Positions 10,375 through 17,870 of a stretch of 64,000 nucleotides of DNA are shown here, one piece after another; position 1 is the stretch's first letter, and every line of letters starts with the position of its first letter. The stretch spans positions 1-64,000 of the forward strand of contig CAZYZX010000002.1 in assembly GCA_964652025.1 (NCBI GenBank), written 5' to 3'. Position numbers and translations under genes: made by a program. Below the pieces are notes generated by a model, which did no database searches, was not told where the DNA came from, and saw only the letters and a program-made list of their open reading frames with translations. Source of the DNA: JAEXOD01 sp964652025 (GTDB lineage Bacteria > Bacteroidota > Ignavibacteria > Ignavibacteriales > Melioribacteraceae).

Positions 10375-10406
10375 AAAATAAAAAAGCGCTGTATGGTTTA
10401 CAGCGC
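10375..10406 (-). terminator. Rho-independent terminator downstream of tRNA-Ser(GGA)
   Basis: On the minus strand an 8-bp perfect stem (GCGCTGTA / TACAGCGC, 10386-10406) with a 5-nt loop is followed by a run of T residues. It starts 12 nt after the tRNA 3' end. It should end the tRNA transcript and insulate it from the defence operon whose first codon lies about 190 nt further on. Confidence 0.75.
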
Positions 10407-10417
10407 AAAATAAGTAG

Positions 10418-10505
10418 CGGAAAGAGTGGGATTCGAACCCACGGTACGCTTTTGACGTACACACACTTTCCAGGCGTGCCGGTTAAGCCACTCCCGCATC
10501 TTTCC
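10418..10505 (-). tRNA. tRNA-Ser(GGA)
   Basis: The 88-nt gene has a 7-bp acceptor stem (GGAAAGA / TCTTTCC) with discriminator G, a long class II variable arm typical of serine tRNAs, and a T arm containing GGTTCGAATCC. The anticodon loop CTGGAAA gives anticodon GGA. The 3' CCA is not encoded. The 3' end points toward the defence operon, which makes it a possible integration site. Confidence 0.93.
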
Positions 10506-10520
10506 TTAAAATTAAGATTA

Positions 10521-10528
10521 CAAATATA
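10521..10528 (-). promoter_or_regulatory. Bacteroidota-type -7 box for tRNA-Ser(GGA)
   Basis: On the minus strand TATATTTG matches the Bacteroidota -7 consensus TAnnTTTG and ends 15 nt before the mature tRNA 5' end. No TTG is seen at the usual -33 distance. Confidence 0.5.
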
Positions 10529-10591
10529 TTAATATTTTATAAAAAAATAAATATATTTTTAACTCAAAAATCGATTTTTTTTAATAATTGC

Positions 10592-10622
10592 TTGATAAAA
10601 AAATAAATAATAGCTAAATTTG
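10592..10622 (+). promoter_or_regulatory. Bacteroidota-type promoter for tRNA-Ser(CGA)
   Basis: A TTG (10592-10594) is followed, after exactly 20 nt, by TAAATTTG (10615-10622), matching the -33/-7 consensus TTG-N20-TAnnTTTG of the Bacteroidota primary sigma factor. The -7 box ends 16 nt before the tRNA 5' end, almost the same spacing as at the divergent tRNA-Ser(GGA). Confidence 0.65.
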
Positions 10623-10638
10623 AAGTCTATTTTGAAAA

Positions 10639-10727
10639 GGAAAGGTGGCAGAGCGGTTGAATGCGGCGGTCTCGAAAACCGTTGTCCGGCTTCCGTCGGA
10701 CCGGGGGTTCGAATCCCCCCCTTTCCG
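10639..10727 (+). tRNA. tRNA-Ser(CGA)
   Basis: The 89-nt gene has acceptor stem GGAAAGG / CCTTTCC with discriminator G, a long class II variable arm, and a T arm with GGTTCGAATCC. The anticodon loop CTCGAAA gives anticodon CGA. No CCA is encoded. It is divergent from tRNA-Ser(GGA) and ends only 4 nt before the convergent stop of the saccharopine dehydrogenase gene. Confidence 0.93.
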
Positions 10728-10731
10728 CTTC

Positions 10732-12078
10732 TTATTCAATCTCGGTTATCTTCTCCTTAAAGTCTATTCCATTAATTCTTAATTCTTCTATAACCTTTGT
10801 GTAAATTGCTGGATGTATTGGAATATGGCATCCTTTAAGTGGAATTTGATTTTGTAAAACTAACTTTGCAGCAATTGCAGCAGGCAACCCAACAGTTTTT
10901 GCTATTGCTGTAAATCCATTTGGTTCTCCATAATCAATAAGTGTATAAATTCTTTTCTCCTTTTTCCCACTATCTGGAAATTCCACATCAAATTCATGAA
11001 CCAAAATAACCATATCCCTTCCACCTTCCGGTAAAGTGAGTTTTTCTTTAAGCAAGTCAGTTAATACCTCTGCCGCAGTTTTAGGATTGTATTTTATTTT
11101 TTCCTCACTAAATAACCCTAACCAGCGTAAATTTTCCATAATTTTACCAGTTGGATTAACACCAAGGTAATTAGCAACGCGAGTATCTAACTTATTACCA
11201 TTGGAATTAATGGGTAAAAACATTTCAATAAACTCTGCATAAGTTTTGGTATTTAAATTAGGTATGCGCATAATTTCGTTAGGTATGCCTAATTTAACAA
11301 TTTGGCTCCAAGTTTCACTCCAACCGGGATACCGCAAAGTACCCCTAATCATAGTGTGTAAATACTTTAAGTTAAATACGTCAACATAGGTTAAGGAATC
11401 CCGATTAGGGTAAGCTTCTAAAGTGCCAATGCCATCAACTTCTACACGCCAAGTGCGATTAAATACATGCGAGTGAGAAAGGACTTTAATATTACCATCT
11501 TCCATATATTGTGCTCCACTTTCACCCGCCATAGCCACGTTTCTAGGATTCCAAGTAATAGCGTATTTAAACGGATTAGTAACGGAGTCTGGAGCAGGCA
11601 AACCACTACCATAGGAAAGGAAAGAGGTTATAATTCCCCCCTCTTTACGGATTTTATCAATAACAAACATTGCCCACATGTGGTCAATACCAGGGTCAAG
11701 CCCCATCTCGTTTAAAATAATAATCCCCTTTTTTATAGCGTCTCTATTAAGCTCTCTAACGCGATTGTTTTCGTAAGATGCTGTAATAACATCTTTGCCT
11801 AAGTCTAAACAATCTAGCGCAATTTGATATTGAAACACAGGTGCAAGAAAGTTTACAACAATATCGCTATTATTAATAAGGGATTTACGCAACTGCTCAT
11901 CGTTAACGTCAAACTCTACCGCATTTCCGTTAGGGTCTCTTTTCACTCGCTCTAAAGCTAAATTATAATCCTTATCTGCTACAGTAACAAACCAATCATT
12001 CTTTTCAGCATTTTTTAATAAATAATCAATTAAATAAGGTGCACTTTGTCCCGCACCTAAAACTAAAATGTTTTTCAT
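10732..12078 (-). CDS. Saccharopine dehydrogenase family protein (saccharopine reductase type)
   Basis: This 448-residue NAD(P)-dependent oxidoreductase has an N-terminal Rossmann motif LGAGQSAPYLIDYL (residues 6-19) and the family signature GLDPGIDHMWA. The segment SYGSGLPAPDSVTNPFKY is typical of the glutamate-forming LYS9-like branch, which makes saccharopine from aminoadipate semialdehyde and glutamate; in bacteria the homologues probably serve lysine metabolism or a related imine reduction. The start has a good Shine-Dalgarno (GAGGATAAC just before ATG). It lies 10 nt downstream of the ppx gene. The exact substrate cannot be fixed from sequence; carboxynorspermidine dehydrogenase is a related alternative. 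Confidence 0.85.
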   Translation of the reverse strand: MKNILVLGAGQSAPYLIDYLLKNAEKNDWFVTVADKDYNLALERVKRDPNGNAVEFDVNDEQLRKSLINNSDIVVNFLAPVFQYQIALDCLDLGKDVITASYENNRVRELNRDAIKKGIIILNEMGLDPGIDHMWAMFVIDKIRKEGGIITSFLSYGSGLPAPDSVTNPFKYAITWNPRNVAMAGESGAQYMEDGNIKVLSHSHVFNRTWRVEVDGIGTLEAYPNRDSLTYVDVFNLKYLHTMIRGTLRYPGWSETWSQIVKLGIPNEIMRIPNLNTKTYAEFIEMFLPINSNGNKLDTRVANYLGVNPTGKIMENLRWLGLFSEEKIKYNPKTAAEVLTDLLKEKLTLPEGGRDMVILVHEFDVEFPDSGKKEKRIYTLIDYGEPNGFTAIAKTVGLPAAIAAKLVLQNQIPLKGCHIPIHPAIYTKVIEELRINGIDFKEKITEIE

Positions 12079-12088
12079 GTTATCCTCG

Positions 12089-13036
12089 TTAAAACTGTAT
12101 ATTTTGTTTATATCTTAAAACCATTCCTTCCCTCATAGCATAAGTAGAAACGTAAAGATTTTTAATATTAAAGGCTTGAAAAATTTCTGAAAGGATAATA
12201 ATTCCAGCGGGATAAATATCTGCGCGTTTTTGTTCTAACCCCAATATATTTAATCTTTCTTCAACTCTCTTTTTGCTTAAAATCAATTCTTGCAATCTAT
12301 ACAATTTATCACTTTTAATTATTCCCCCATTTAAACTTTGTAAATAAGTGCCCGCTTCTTTGCGCTCTAAAATTTGTAAGGTGCTAAATATAGTGCCACT
12401 TGTACCCGCAAATTTATCTATTATGTAATTCTTAAACATTGGCATAGCACTATTTTTTATTATATTTTTAACATAATTAATACATTCCTCAATAGCTTCA
12501 TCGGTTAAAACACCGTTTTCAAAAAACATTTTTGTTAATCTAACCGCTCCAATTGGAATGCTAATAGCGTCAATAAATTCATCATTCTTACCTAAAATAA
12601 ACTCCGTACTGCCACCACCAATATCAAAAGCCATAATAAGATGATTTTGTAAATTTAAAGCTTTATAGATACCCTTAAAAATTAGTTCAGCTTCTTCTTT
12701 GCCATCAATTACGTCAATATTAATCCCCAATTCTGCTTTAACCTTTTTAACAAATAAATCCCCATTCTTTGCTTCTCTAACTGCACTTGTAGCACAAGCT
12801 AAAATATCCGCATTAAAAATCTTAGCAACTCTATCAAATAACTCTAATGTTTTTATCGCTTTATCAATAGTTTCATCTTTTAAGTAACCATCAGAGTTAA
12901 AAACATCACCACCTAATCTAACAACTTCCCGCTTACGATGAATAATATCAATTTTGCCATTTTCGAACAAATCCACAATAATCATGTGAATTGAATTAGT
13001 ACCAATATCAATAGCAGCAATAGTTTTTTTATTCAT
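12089..13036 (-). CDS. Ppx/GppA family phosphatase
   Basis: This 315-residue member of the actin-like ATPase superfamily has the phosphate-1 motif AAIDIGTNSIHMIIVD (residues 7-22) and the phosphate-2 motif AFDIGGGSTEFIL in the middle. These enzymes remove terminal phosphates from polyphosphate or hydrolyse pppGpp. It is the short form, without the C-terminal HD-type domain of E. coli Ppx. The gene overlaps the 3' end of the upstream GT9 gene by 8 nt, so they are translated from one message. Polyphosphatase and pppGpp phosphatase activity cannot be separated by sequence. Confidence 0.88.
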   Translation of the reverse strand: MNKKTIAAIDIGTNSIHMIIVDLFENGKIDIIHRKREVVRLGGDVFNSDGYLKDETIDKAIKTLELFDRVAKIFNADILACATSAVREAKNGDLFVKKVKAELGINIDVIDGKEEAELIFKGIYKALNLQNHLIMAFDIGGGSTEFILGKNDEFIDAISIPIGAVRLTKMFFENGVLTDEAIEECINYVKNIIKNSAMPMFKNYIIDKFAGTSGTIFSTLQILERKEAGTYLQSLNGGIIKSDKLYRLQELILSKKRVEERLNILGLEQKRADIYPAGIIILSEIFQAFNIKNLYVSTYAMREGMVLRYKQNIQF

Positions 13037-14105
13037 TTTCCCCTAAAATTTTTTTAGAAATATTAAAAATAGTTTCAACTTCAATATCGTCAATAAGTTC
13101 AGATTTATCTCTAACATAAAATTTATTAGCCCCAACCGGTGCCCAATTAAATGGATTTGTGGGACCAAAAATAGAAATTTGCGGTGTATTTGTAGAGCCC
13201 GCAACGTGCATTACGCCAGTATCATTTGTAATAAATAAATCACTTAAAGAAATTAGCGCAGCAAGCTGTGGAATAGTTTTATTAACATAAAACCAGTGAG
13301 GCAAGTTTATTTTCTTATCAATATAATCAAGCTCCTCTTTATCTGCACTGCTTCCTGTAAAGTAAATTTTAATTTTATAGTTATTGTGTAATAAATCTAT
13401 TAAAGTTATATATTTATTTAACGACCATCGATTTTTAGGCTTGCCTGCCCCAACATGAAAACCAATTAATCTTTCCCCTTGCTTAATATCCATTTCCTTA
13501 ATAAATTCCTTTGCAACCCTTAAATCCTCTTCATCAAAAGAAATTACAGGATTAAATTTATCTGTAGTTATCCCCAGCAAGCGCACAACATCAAGACCAA
13601 AATCTGCAACATGTCTATCTGGATTTTTGCGCCAATCTAATTTAACAGAGTAGTTATAAAGAAAATCATATTTATTAACTTTACCATCAAGTTCACTAAC
13701 ACCTATTTTAATTTTTGCGTCAGAAATTCTACCCAAAAGTGTACTTGTTGTGGAAATTGCTACAGTAGATGGAACAATGCAAAGGTCATAGTTTTTTCTT
13801 AAAAACTTAAATAGCTTAATAAAATAAAAAATATTAAATAGCTTTTTTTTATCAAAAATAAAATAACTATCTACATACTTATTTTTGGTAATTGCATAAT
13901 AATTTTGTTTAGCAACAACAACATTCACCTTGCAATTATTAAGGCTTTCTTTTAATGCAACAAATAATGATGAAGACGCAAGTAAATCCCCAAACTGATT
14001 GTGCTGCCTAATTACCAAAACATTTTTTATGTTTTTGGTATCTATATCATTAATCTTTTTAAGTCCAAATATAAATTTAATTAATTTTGGAATAAAGTTT
14101 GCCAT
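13029..14105 (-). CDS. Glycosyltransferase family 9 (heptosyltransferase-like)
   Basis: This 358-residue protein is a GT-B fold transferase of the ADP-heptose:LPS heptosyltransferase group. The N-terminal lobe starts with VLVIRQHNQFGDLLASS (about 29-45), where family members read RxxxxGDvvl. The C-terminal lobe carries LIGFHVGAGKPKNRW and the nucleotide-sugar site TNDTGVMHVAGSTNTP with IFGPTNP. It acts on the cytoplasmic face of the inner membrane during lipopolysaccharide core assembly. It is followed in the operon by ppx (8-nt overlap) and preceded by a small membrane protein. A second GT9 gene lies at the right end of the window. Confidence 0.88.
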   Translation of the reverse strand: MANFIPKLIKFIFGLKKINDIDTKNIKNVLVIRQHNQFGDLLASSSLFVALKESLNNCKVNVVVAKQNYYAITKNKYVDSYFIFDKKKLFNIFYFIKLFKFLRKNYDLCIVPSTVAISTTSTLLGRISDAKIKIGVSELDGKVNKYDFLYNYSVKLDWRKNPDRHVADFGLDVVRLLGITTDKFNPVISFDEEDLRVAKEFIKEMDIKQGERLIGFHVGAGKPKNRWSLNKYITLIDLLHNNYKIKIYFTGSSADKEELDYIDKKINLPHWFYVNKTIPQLAALISLSDLFITNDTGVMHVAGSTNTPQISIFGPTNPFNWAPVGANKFYVRDKSELIDDIEVETIFNISKKILGENE

Positions 14106-14107
14106 GA

Positions 14108-14320
14108 TTATTTATCTTTACCCACAGAGTCGTCATTATTCTTAATTTCTTCAAATTCTGCATCAATAATATCCTTTTCGTTTATTCTACTTCCATTATT
14201 ATTATAAGTTTTATAGTAGTTATTGTTATAATTTTTTTTGCTAGTTAACTTTAAATTAATATAGTATTTAATAACTCTATAAATTATAAAAAATAAGATA
14301 AAATAAAAAATAAATCTCAT
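14108..14320 (-). CDS. Small single-span membrane protein of unknown function
   Basis: This 70-residue protein has one hydrophobic helix at about residues 3-24, then a basic, asparagine- and tyrosine-rich linker and an acidic tail containing IDAEFEEI. Small proteins with this plan (an N-terminal helix and an acidic DAEFEE tail) are common in Bacteroidota. The start overlaps the stop of the deoxynucleoside kinase gene by 1 nt (TAATG type), and the GT9 gene follows after 2 nt. I do not know a function. Its place in a continuous run of real genes supports it as coding. Confidence 0.7.
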   Translation of the reverse strand: MRFIFYFILFFIIYRVIKYYINLKLTSKKNYNNNYYKTYNNNGSRINEKDIIDAEFEEIKNNDDSVGKDK

Positions 14321-14964
14321 TAGAACCTCTTAGATGGATAGAAGTATTCAGTAAAACTTCTATTAGGATTAAAAATTGCTTGACACAAATTTTCAAAATC
14401 TTCTTCGTTTTTAACAAAATCAATTTCGTTAGTATTAACAATTAATAAAGGAGTATTATTATATTTAAAGAAAAAATCGTTATAAGCATCAGAAAGTTCT
14501 TGTAAATATTCAACAGAAATATTTCTTTCCATTTTTCTATTTCTTTTTTTAATATTACTCATTAGTTTATCCACACCCGCTTGCAAATAAACAATTAAAT
14601 CAGGTTCTCGCAGCTCCTTACTTAAATTATTATATAGCTGTGTGTAAATATTAATTTCAGATAAACTTAAAGTAACCGAAGCAAATATGCGGTCTTTAAC
14701 AAAAGCGTAATCAGAAAAAATATAATTATTAAAAATATCTTCTTGACTTAAAGATTGAAGTTGTTTAAATCTATTAACCAAAAAAAACATCTGGGTTTGG
14801 AAAGCATATTTCTCTTTTTCTTTATAAAACTTTTCCAAAAAAGGATTGATTTCAAATTCTTCTTGAATTAACTTACCGGTGTATTTTTCTAAAAGCTTTT
14901 TAGCTAAAGTGGTTTTTCCAACACCAATAACTCCTTCAATACAAATATACTTAATCTCTGCCAA
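14320..14964 (-). CDS. Deoxynucleoside kinase
   Basis: This 214-residue P-loop kinase has IEGVIGVGKTTLAKKL (9-24) and a QTQMFFLVNRFKQ segment typical of the deoxyadenosine/deoxyguanosine kinase family. It also has a DRIFA motif and a lid-like RNRKMER segment with a run of basic residues. It phosphorylates salvaged deoxynucleosides in the cytoplasm. Its start overlaps the 3' end of folK by 14 nt; a folK-dNK pair is a frequent arrangement in Bacteroidota. The preferred nucleoside (dA, dG or dC) cannot be read from the sequence. Confidence 0.9.
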   Translation of the reverse strand: MAEIKYICIEGVIGVGKTTLAKKLLEKYTGKLIQEEFEINPFLEKFYKEKEKYAFQTQMFFLVNRFKQLQSLSQEDIFNNYIFSDYAFVKDRIFASVTLSLSEINIYTQLYNNLSKELREPDLIVYLQAGVDKLMSNIKKRNRKMERNISVEYLQELSDAYNDFFFKYNNTPLLIVNTNEIDFVKNEEDFENLCQAIFNPNRSFTEYFYPSKRF

Positions 14965-15466
14965 AATATTCCTCGCTTTGGTTTATAATTGAAATAATGT
15001 AATTTTCTTTAATATTTTCTATTAATTCTTTAATGGTTACCTTTAAAACTGGATGAATAAAATTTGGTTCAAGCTCTGCCATAGGTACTAATACAAAATC
15101 TCTTTTAATAATTTCTGGATGAGGAATAATTAAAGTATCAGTATTTATAATAGCATCATTGTAAAACAAAATATCAATATCAATTAATCTTGGACCCCAC
15201 TTAAAAGTATTTTCACGTCCCATAGTTTTTTCAATTTCTTTGCATAAATTCAATAAATCAAATGGGGATAAATTTGTATCAATTTTACACACTAAATTAT
15301 AAAAATCATCCTGTTCTTTAAAGCCATATGCCTTAGAACCATAAATAGAACTTATAGATAATACTTTAACTTTGCTAAAATTATTTAATAAATTAATCGC
15401 ATAAAAAAGATTCTCTTTTTTATTTCCTAAATTAGTACCTAAACCTAAAAAAACTTTATTCTCCAT
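14951..15466 (-). CDS. folK: 6-hydroxymethyl-7,8-dihydropterin pyrophosphokinase
   Basis: This 171-residue enzyme begins with VFLGLGTNLGNKKENL, the family N-terminal signature, and contains WGPRLIDIDILFY, which includes the two metal-binding aspartates, and IPHPEIIKRDFVLVPM. It transfers pyrophosphate from ATP to hydroxymethyl-dihydropterin in folate synthesis. It is directly downstream of folB with an 11-nt overlap, so two consecutive steps are encoded together. The length is normal for the family. Confidence 0.95.
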   Translation of the reverse strand: MENKVFLGLGTNLGNKKENLFYAINLLNNFSKVKVLSISSIYGSKAYGFKEQDDFYNLVCKIDTNLSPFDLLNLCKEIEKTMGRENTFKWGPRLIDIDILFYNDAIINTDTLIIPHPEIIKRDFVLVPMAELEPNFIHPVLKVTIKELIENIKENYIISIINQSEEYFGRD

Positions 15467-15824
15467 TTTCTTTAATTACTTCCGCTTCAACATAATCAAT
15501 TAAGCCACCAGCCGGCACATTATTTTTTCTAACTCGCACAGCAACTTTACTTATTTGAGGATATTGCTTAAGTAAACTATCCGCAATAACAGTAGCCAAA
15601 GTTTCTATTAAATAATATTTTTTTTCGTGCACAATATTGTTAATAAACTTATATACTTCAGCATAATTTACTGTTTTGTGCAAATCGTCATGCTTTGCTG
15701 CATCAGAAAAATCAGTATAAATATCAACATCTGCATCAAATTTGCCACCTAAGTTTTGTTCTTCAGCAAAAACACCATGGTATGCATAAAACCTTGCGTT
15801 TTTAATTTTAATAATATTCTGCAC
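15456..15824 (-). CDS. folB: Dihydroneopterin aldolase
   Basis: This 122-residue protein has the FolB pattern: FYAYHGVFAEEQNLGGKFDADVD at the N-terminus with the catalytic YHGV and glutamate, TVNYAEVYKFI in the middle, and LIETLATVIADSLL. It splits dihydroneopterin to hydroxymethyl-dihydropterin and glycolaldehyde, the substrate for the FolK encoded next. It follows the EamA transporter by 2 nt and overlaps folK by 11 nt. Confidence 0.94.
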   Translation of the reverse strand: MQNIIKIKNARFYAYHGVFAEEQNLGGKFDADVDIYTDFSDAAKHDDLHKTVNYAEVYKFINNIVHEKKYYLIETLATVIADSLLKQYPQISKVAVRVRKNNVPAGGLIDYVEAEVIKENGE

Positions 15825-15826
15825 TT

Positions 15827-16732
15827 TTAAGCTCTTTTTAATATTATATTAAATAAACCTTTACTATTAGCAAACAAAATTCCAATTAGAACCAAAATAC
15901 TTCCAATAATTTCATTAGAAGTTAGCTTTTCACTTAAAATTAACCATCCCAAAAATACAGAAACTATTGGTGTTATAAAAGCAGAAATTGATAAAAGTAC
16001 CACACTAATACGTTTCATTAACCAGTAATAAGTGCTAAATGTTGCTATAGTACCAAATAGTGCCAAGTATAAAACACTAATAAACGCATTTATATCAAAT
16101 TTTAGTTTAGTCGTATCCTCTGTTAATAATCCTGTTAAAATTAATAATATGCCAGCAATAAAAACAGGAATTAGATTCATAGATACTGGATTTAACTTTT
16201 TACCATATTTTTTTAACAAAACAGCAACAAAAGCTTGCATAATAGCGCTAGATACAATTGCTAAATAACCCCAAATTGCAAAACCAGTTTTTATTTCTGC
16301 ACTATCAGAAAATATTACAATAATACCCGTAAAACCTGCAATAGCACCAAGCACCTTAAATAAATTTACCTCTTCTTCCTTAAAAAAAAGTTTAGTAAAA
16401 ATAATAACAAAAAAAGGATAAACAGCAAATAATATAGAAGCTAAACCAGATGGAACAAATCTTTGTCCCCAGTAAACTAATCCAAAGGGCAAAGAAAACG
16501 AAAAAATACCCATAATAAGGTATAATTTAATTGCCAATTTATCTGTTTGAACTTTAATATTTCTTAATTTAATTATAATAAAAAAGAAAATTGCAGCCAC
16601 AGAAAACCTTAATCCCGCAGAAACAAACGGAGTTAAAGAAGTTAATCCAATTTTTATTGCCATCCATGTGGAACCCCAAAGCAAACAAATTGCTATATAA
16701 CCCAGTATAATCAATAAGTTTTCGTTTTTCAT
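15827..16732 (-). CDS. EamA/DMT family transporter
   Basis: This 301-residue inner-membrane protein has ten predicted hydrophobic helices arranged as two EamA repeats. The first starts with GYIAICLLWGSTWMAIKIGL (12-31) and the second with AIWGYLAIVSSAIMQAF near the middle. Such proteins export or import small metabolites; the substrate is unknown. The start shares 1 nt with the stop of pgeF. It sits between envelope and folate genes, without a clear functional link to either. Confidence 0.88.
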   Translation of the reverse strand: MKNENLLIILGYIAICLLWGSTWMAIKIGLTSLTPFVSAGLRFSVAAIFFFIIIKLRNIKVQTDKLAIKLYLIMGIFSFSLPFGLVYWGQRFVPSGLASILFAVYPFFVIIFTKLFFKEEEVNLFKVLGAIAGFTGIIVIFSDSAEIKTGFAIWGYLAIVSSAIMQAFVAVLLKKYGKKLNPVSMNLIPVFIAGILLILTGLLTEDTTKLKFDINAFISVLYLALFGTIATFSTYYWLMKRISVVLLSISAFITPIVSVFLGWLILSEKLTSNEIIGSILVLIGILFANSKGLFNIILKRA

Positions 16733-17469
16733 TATCTCTTTCTCAAAACTATTATTCCAAAAGCTCTTCCGCTAACTTTTCCATCTCTTCGGTAAGAGTG
16801 TAACAAATTTTGCTCTCTATAAGTGCATAAATTAGATTGTTGAATATTTTTTAACGGAATATTTTGGCTTAAAAGCATGTCTATATTATATGAAGGTAAA
16901 TCGATAAATATTTTTTTATTTTTATAAATTCTATATTTTAATTCAAATAGTTTTTCAACGTCTTCTTTAACTTCAAAGTTCTCTTTACTAATAGATGGTC
17001 CTAAATACACATATAAATCTTGTGGTTTAGAATTATATTCATTTTTCATCACATCAACAGTTTTATAAACAATTTGTTTATAAGTTCCTTTCCAACCACT
17101 ATGAATGCCAGCAATCACCTTTTGTTTTTTATCGTAAATATAAATATTACCACAATCTGCCGCAGATATTACCAACCCAATATTAAAATGGCTTGTAATC
17201 ATAGCATCGCTAGTACCAACAAAACCAGCTTTTTCAACTCTAGTAATTATATCAGTATGTTCCTGTTTTTGGATAGCTACAGTTTCTTTATTTAATCCAA
17301 AATAGTTAAACAATGCATTTCTGTTTTCTTCAACAATATTTACATCATCTCCAACAGACATACTTGTATTAAAATAAAAAGGTGCCAACCTATTTAACCC
17401 TATCTTTGTACTAAAACCAAAATCAATTTCTGCAAATTGTAAAAATAGGCTACTTTTTAATATTATCAT
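16732..17469 (-). CDS. pgeF: Peptidoglycan editing factor / purine nucleoside phosphorylase-like (DUF152)
   Basis: This 245-residue protein of the YfiH/PgeF family keeps the zinc-site triad: H71 in QKQEHTD, C106 in SAADCGNI and H123 in GIHSGWKGTY. The C-terminal family motif LCTYREQNLLHSYRRDG is present. E. coli PgeF hydrolyses misincorporated amino acids in peptidoglycan precursors, while other members act as purine nucleoside phosphorylases. The gene overlaps the 3' end of the preceding secreted-protein gene by 20 nt and shares 1 nt with the EamA gene. Confidence 0.9.
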   Translation of the reverse strand: MIILKSSLFLQFAEIDFGFSTKIGLNRLAPFYFNTSMSVGDDVNIVEENRNALFNYFGLNKETVAIQKQEHTDIITRVEKAGFVGTSDAMITSHFNIGLVISAADCGNIYIYDKKQKVIAGIHSGWKGTYKQIVYKTVDVMKNEYNSKPQDLYVYLGPSISKENFEVKEDVEKLFELKYRIYKNKKIFIDLPSYNIDMLLSQNIPLKNIQQSNLCTYREQNLLHSYRRDGKVSGRAFGIIVLRKR

Positions 17470-17869
17470 TTATTTTTTTATTTAATTTATAAACTGAATT
17501 TTCTTTTAATTGAAAAGTATTATTATTTAATGGAATAAAGTCACTAAAATCTAAGCCCATATTGTTATTTTTTATAAATTCATTAATATCCATAATAAAA
17601 ATAATGGAATTATTATTTGAATTAGGAACAATATAATTAGGATTAATTAAAGTAGAATCTTTATAAATTTTTCTATAATAATTAGTGTAAAAATTATTAA
17701 TATCTTGTTTCTTTAAAGTATCCGCACGGTAAATGTTATCGTGCGGATAATAATAAATTACTTTGTTTCCTTTTATAATTGTAACAAAAGTAGAATCTGA
17801 AATAAAAGCGCCAAAAATATTTTGGCTAAAGGAAACAAAAAAAATTAAGCTTAAAAAATATTTATACAC
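17450..17869 (-). CDS. Predicted secreted protein of unknown function
   Basis: This 139-residue protein has an N-terminal signal peptide (hydrophobic residues about 5-20, cleavage likely near FGA-FI). The mature part is rich in asparagine, tyrosine and isoleucine and has no domain I recognise. It lies 1 nt after the PLP enzyme gene and overlaps pgeF by 20 nt, which supports it as a real gene. An unusually GC-rich perfect inverted repeat lies inside it (17719-17749). Function unknown. Confidence 0.65.
   Translation of the reverse strand: MYKYFLSLIFFVSFSQNIFGAFISDSTFVTIIKGNKVIYYYPHDNIYRADTLKKQDINNFYTNYYRKIYKDSTLINPNYIVPNSNNNSIIFIMDINEFIKNNNMGLDFSDFIPLNNNTFQLKENSVYKLNKKINDNIKK
17719..17749. repeat. 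Perfect 10-bp inverted repeat inside a coding region
   Basis: TATCCGCACG (17719-17728) and CGTGCGGATA (17740-17749) are exact inverted copies with an 11-nt spacer. Part of the spacer pairs further (30-32 with 36-38), so a longer hairpin can form. It is far richer in G+C than its surroundings. No T run follows on either strand, so it is not a normal terminator. Confidence 0.6.
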
Positions 17870-17870
17870 C

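Noticed and set aside
10204..10464. 86-codon open frame on the minus strand
   Set aside because: It runs through the tRNA-Ser(GGA) gene and its terminator and has no protein-like composition.
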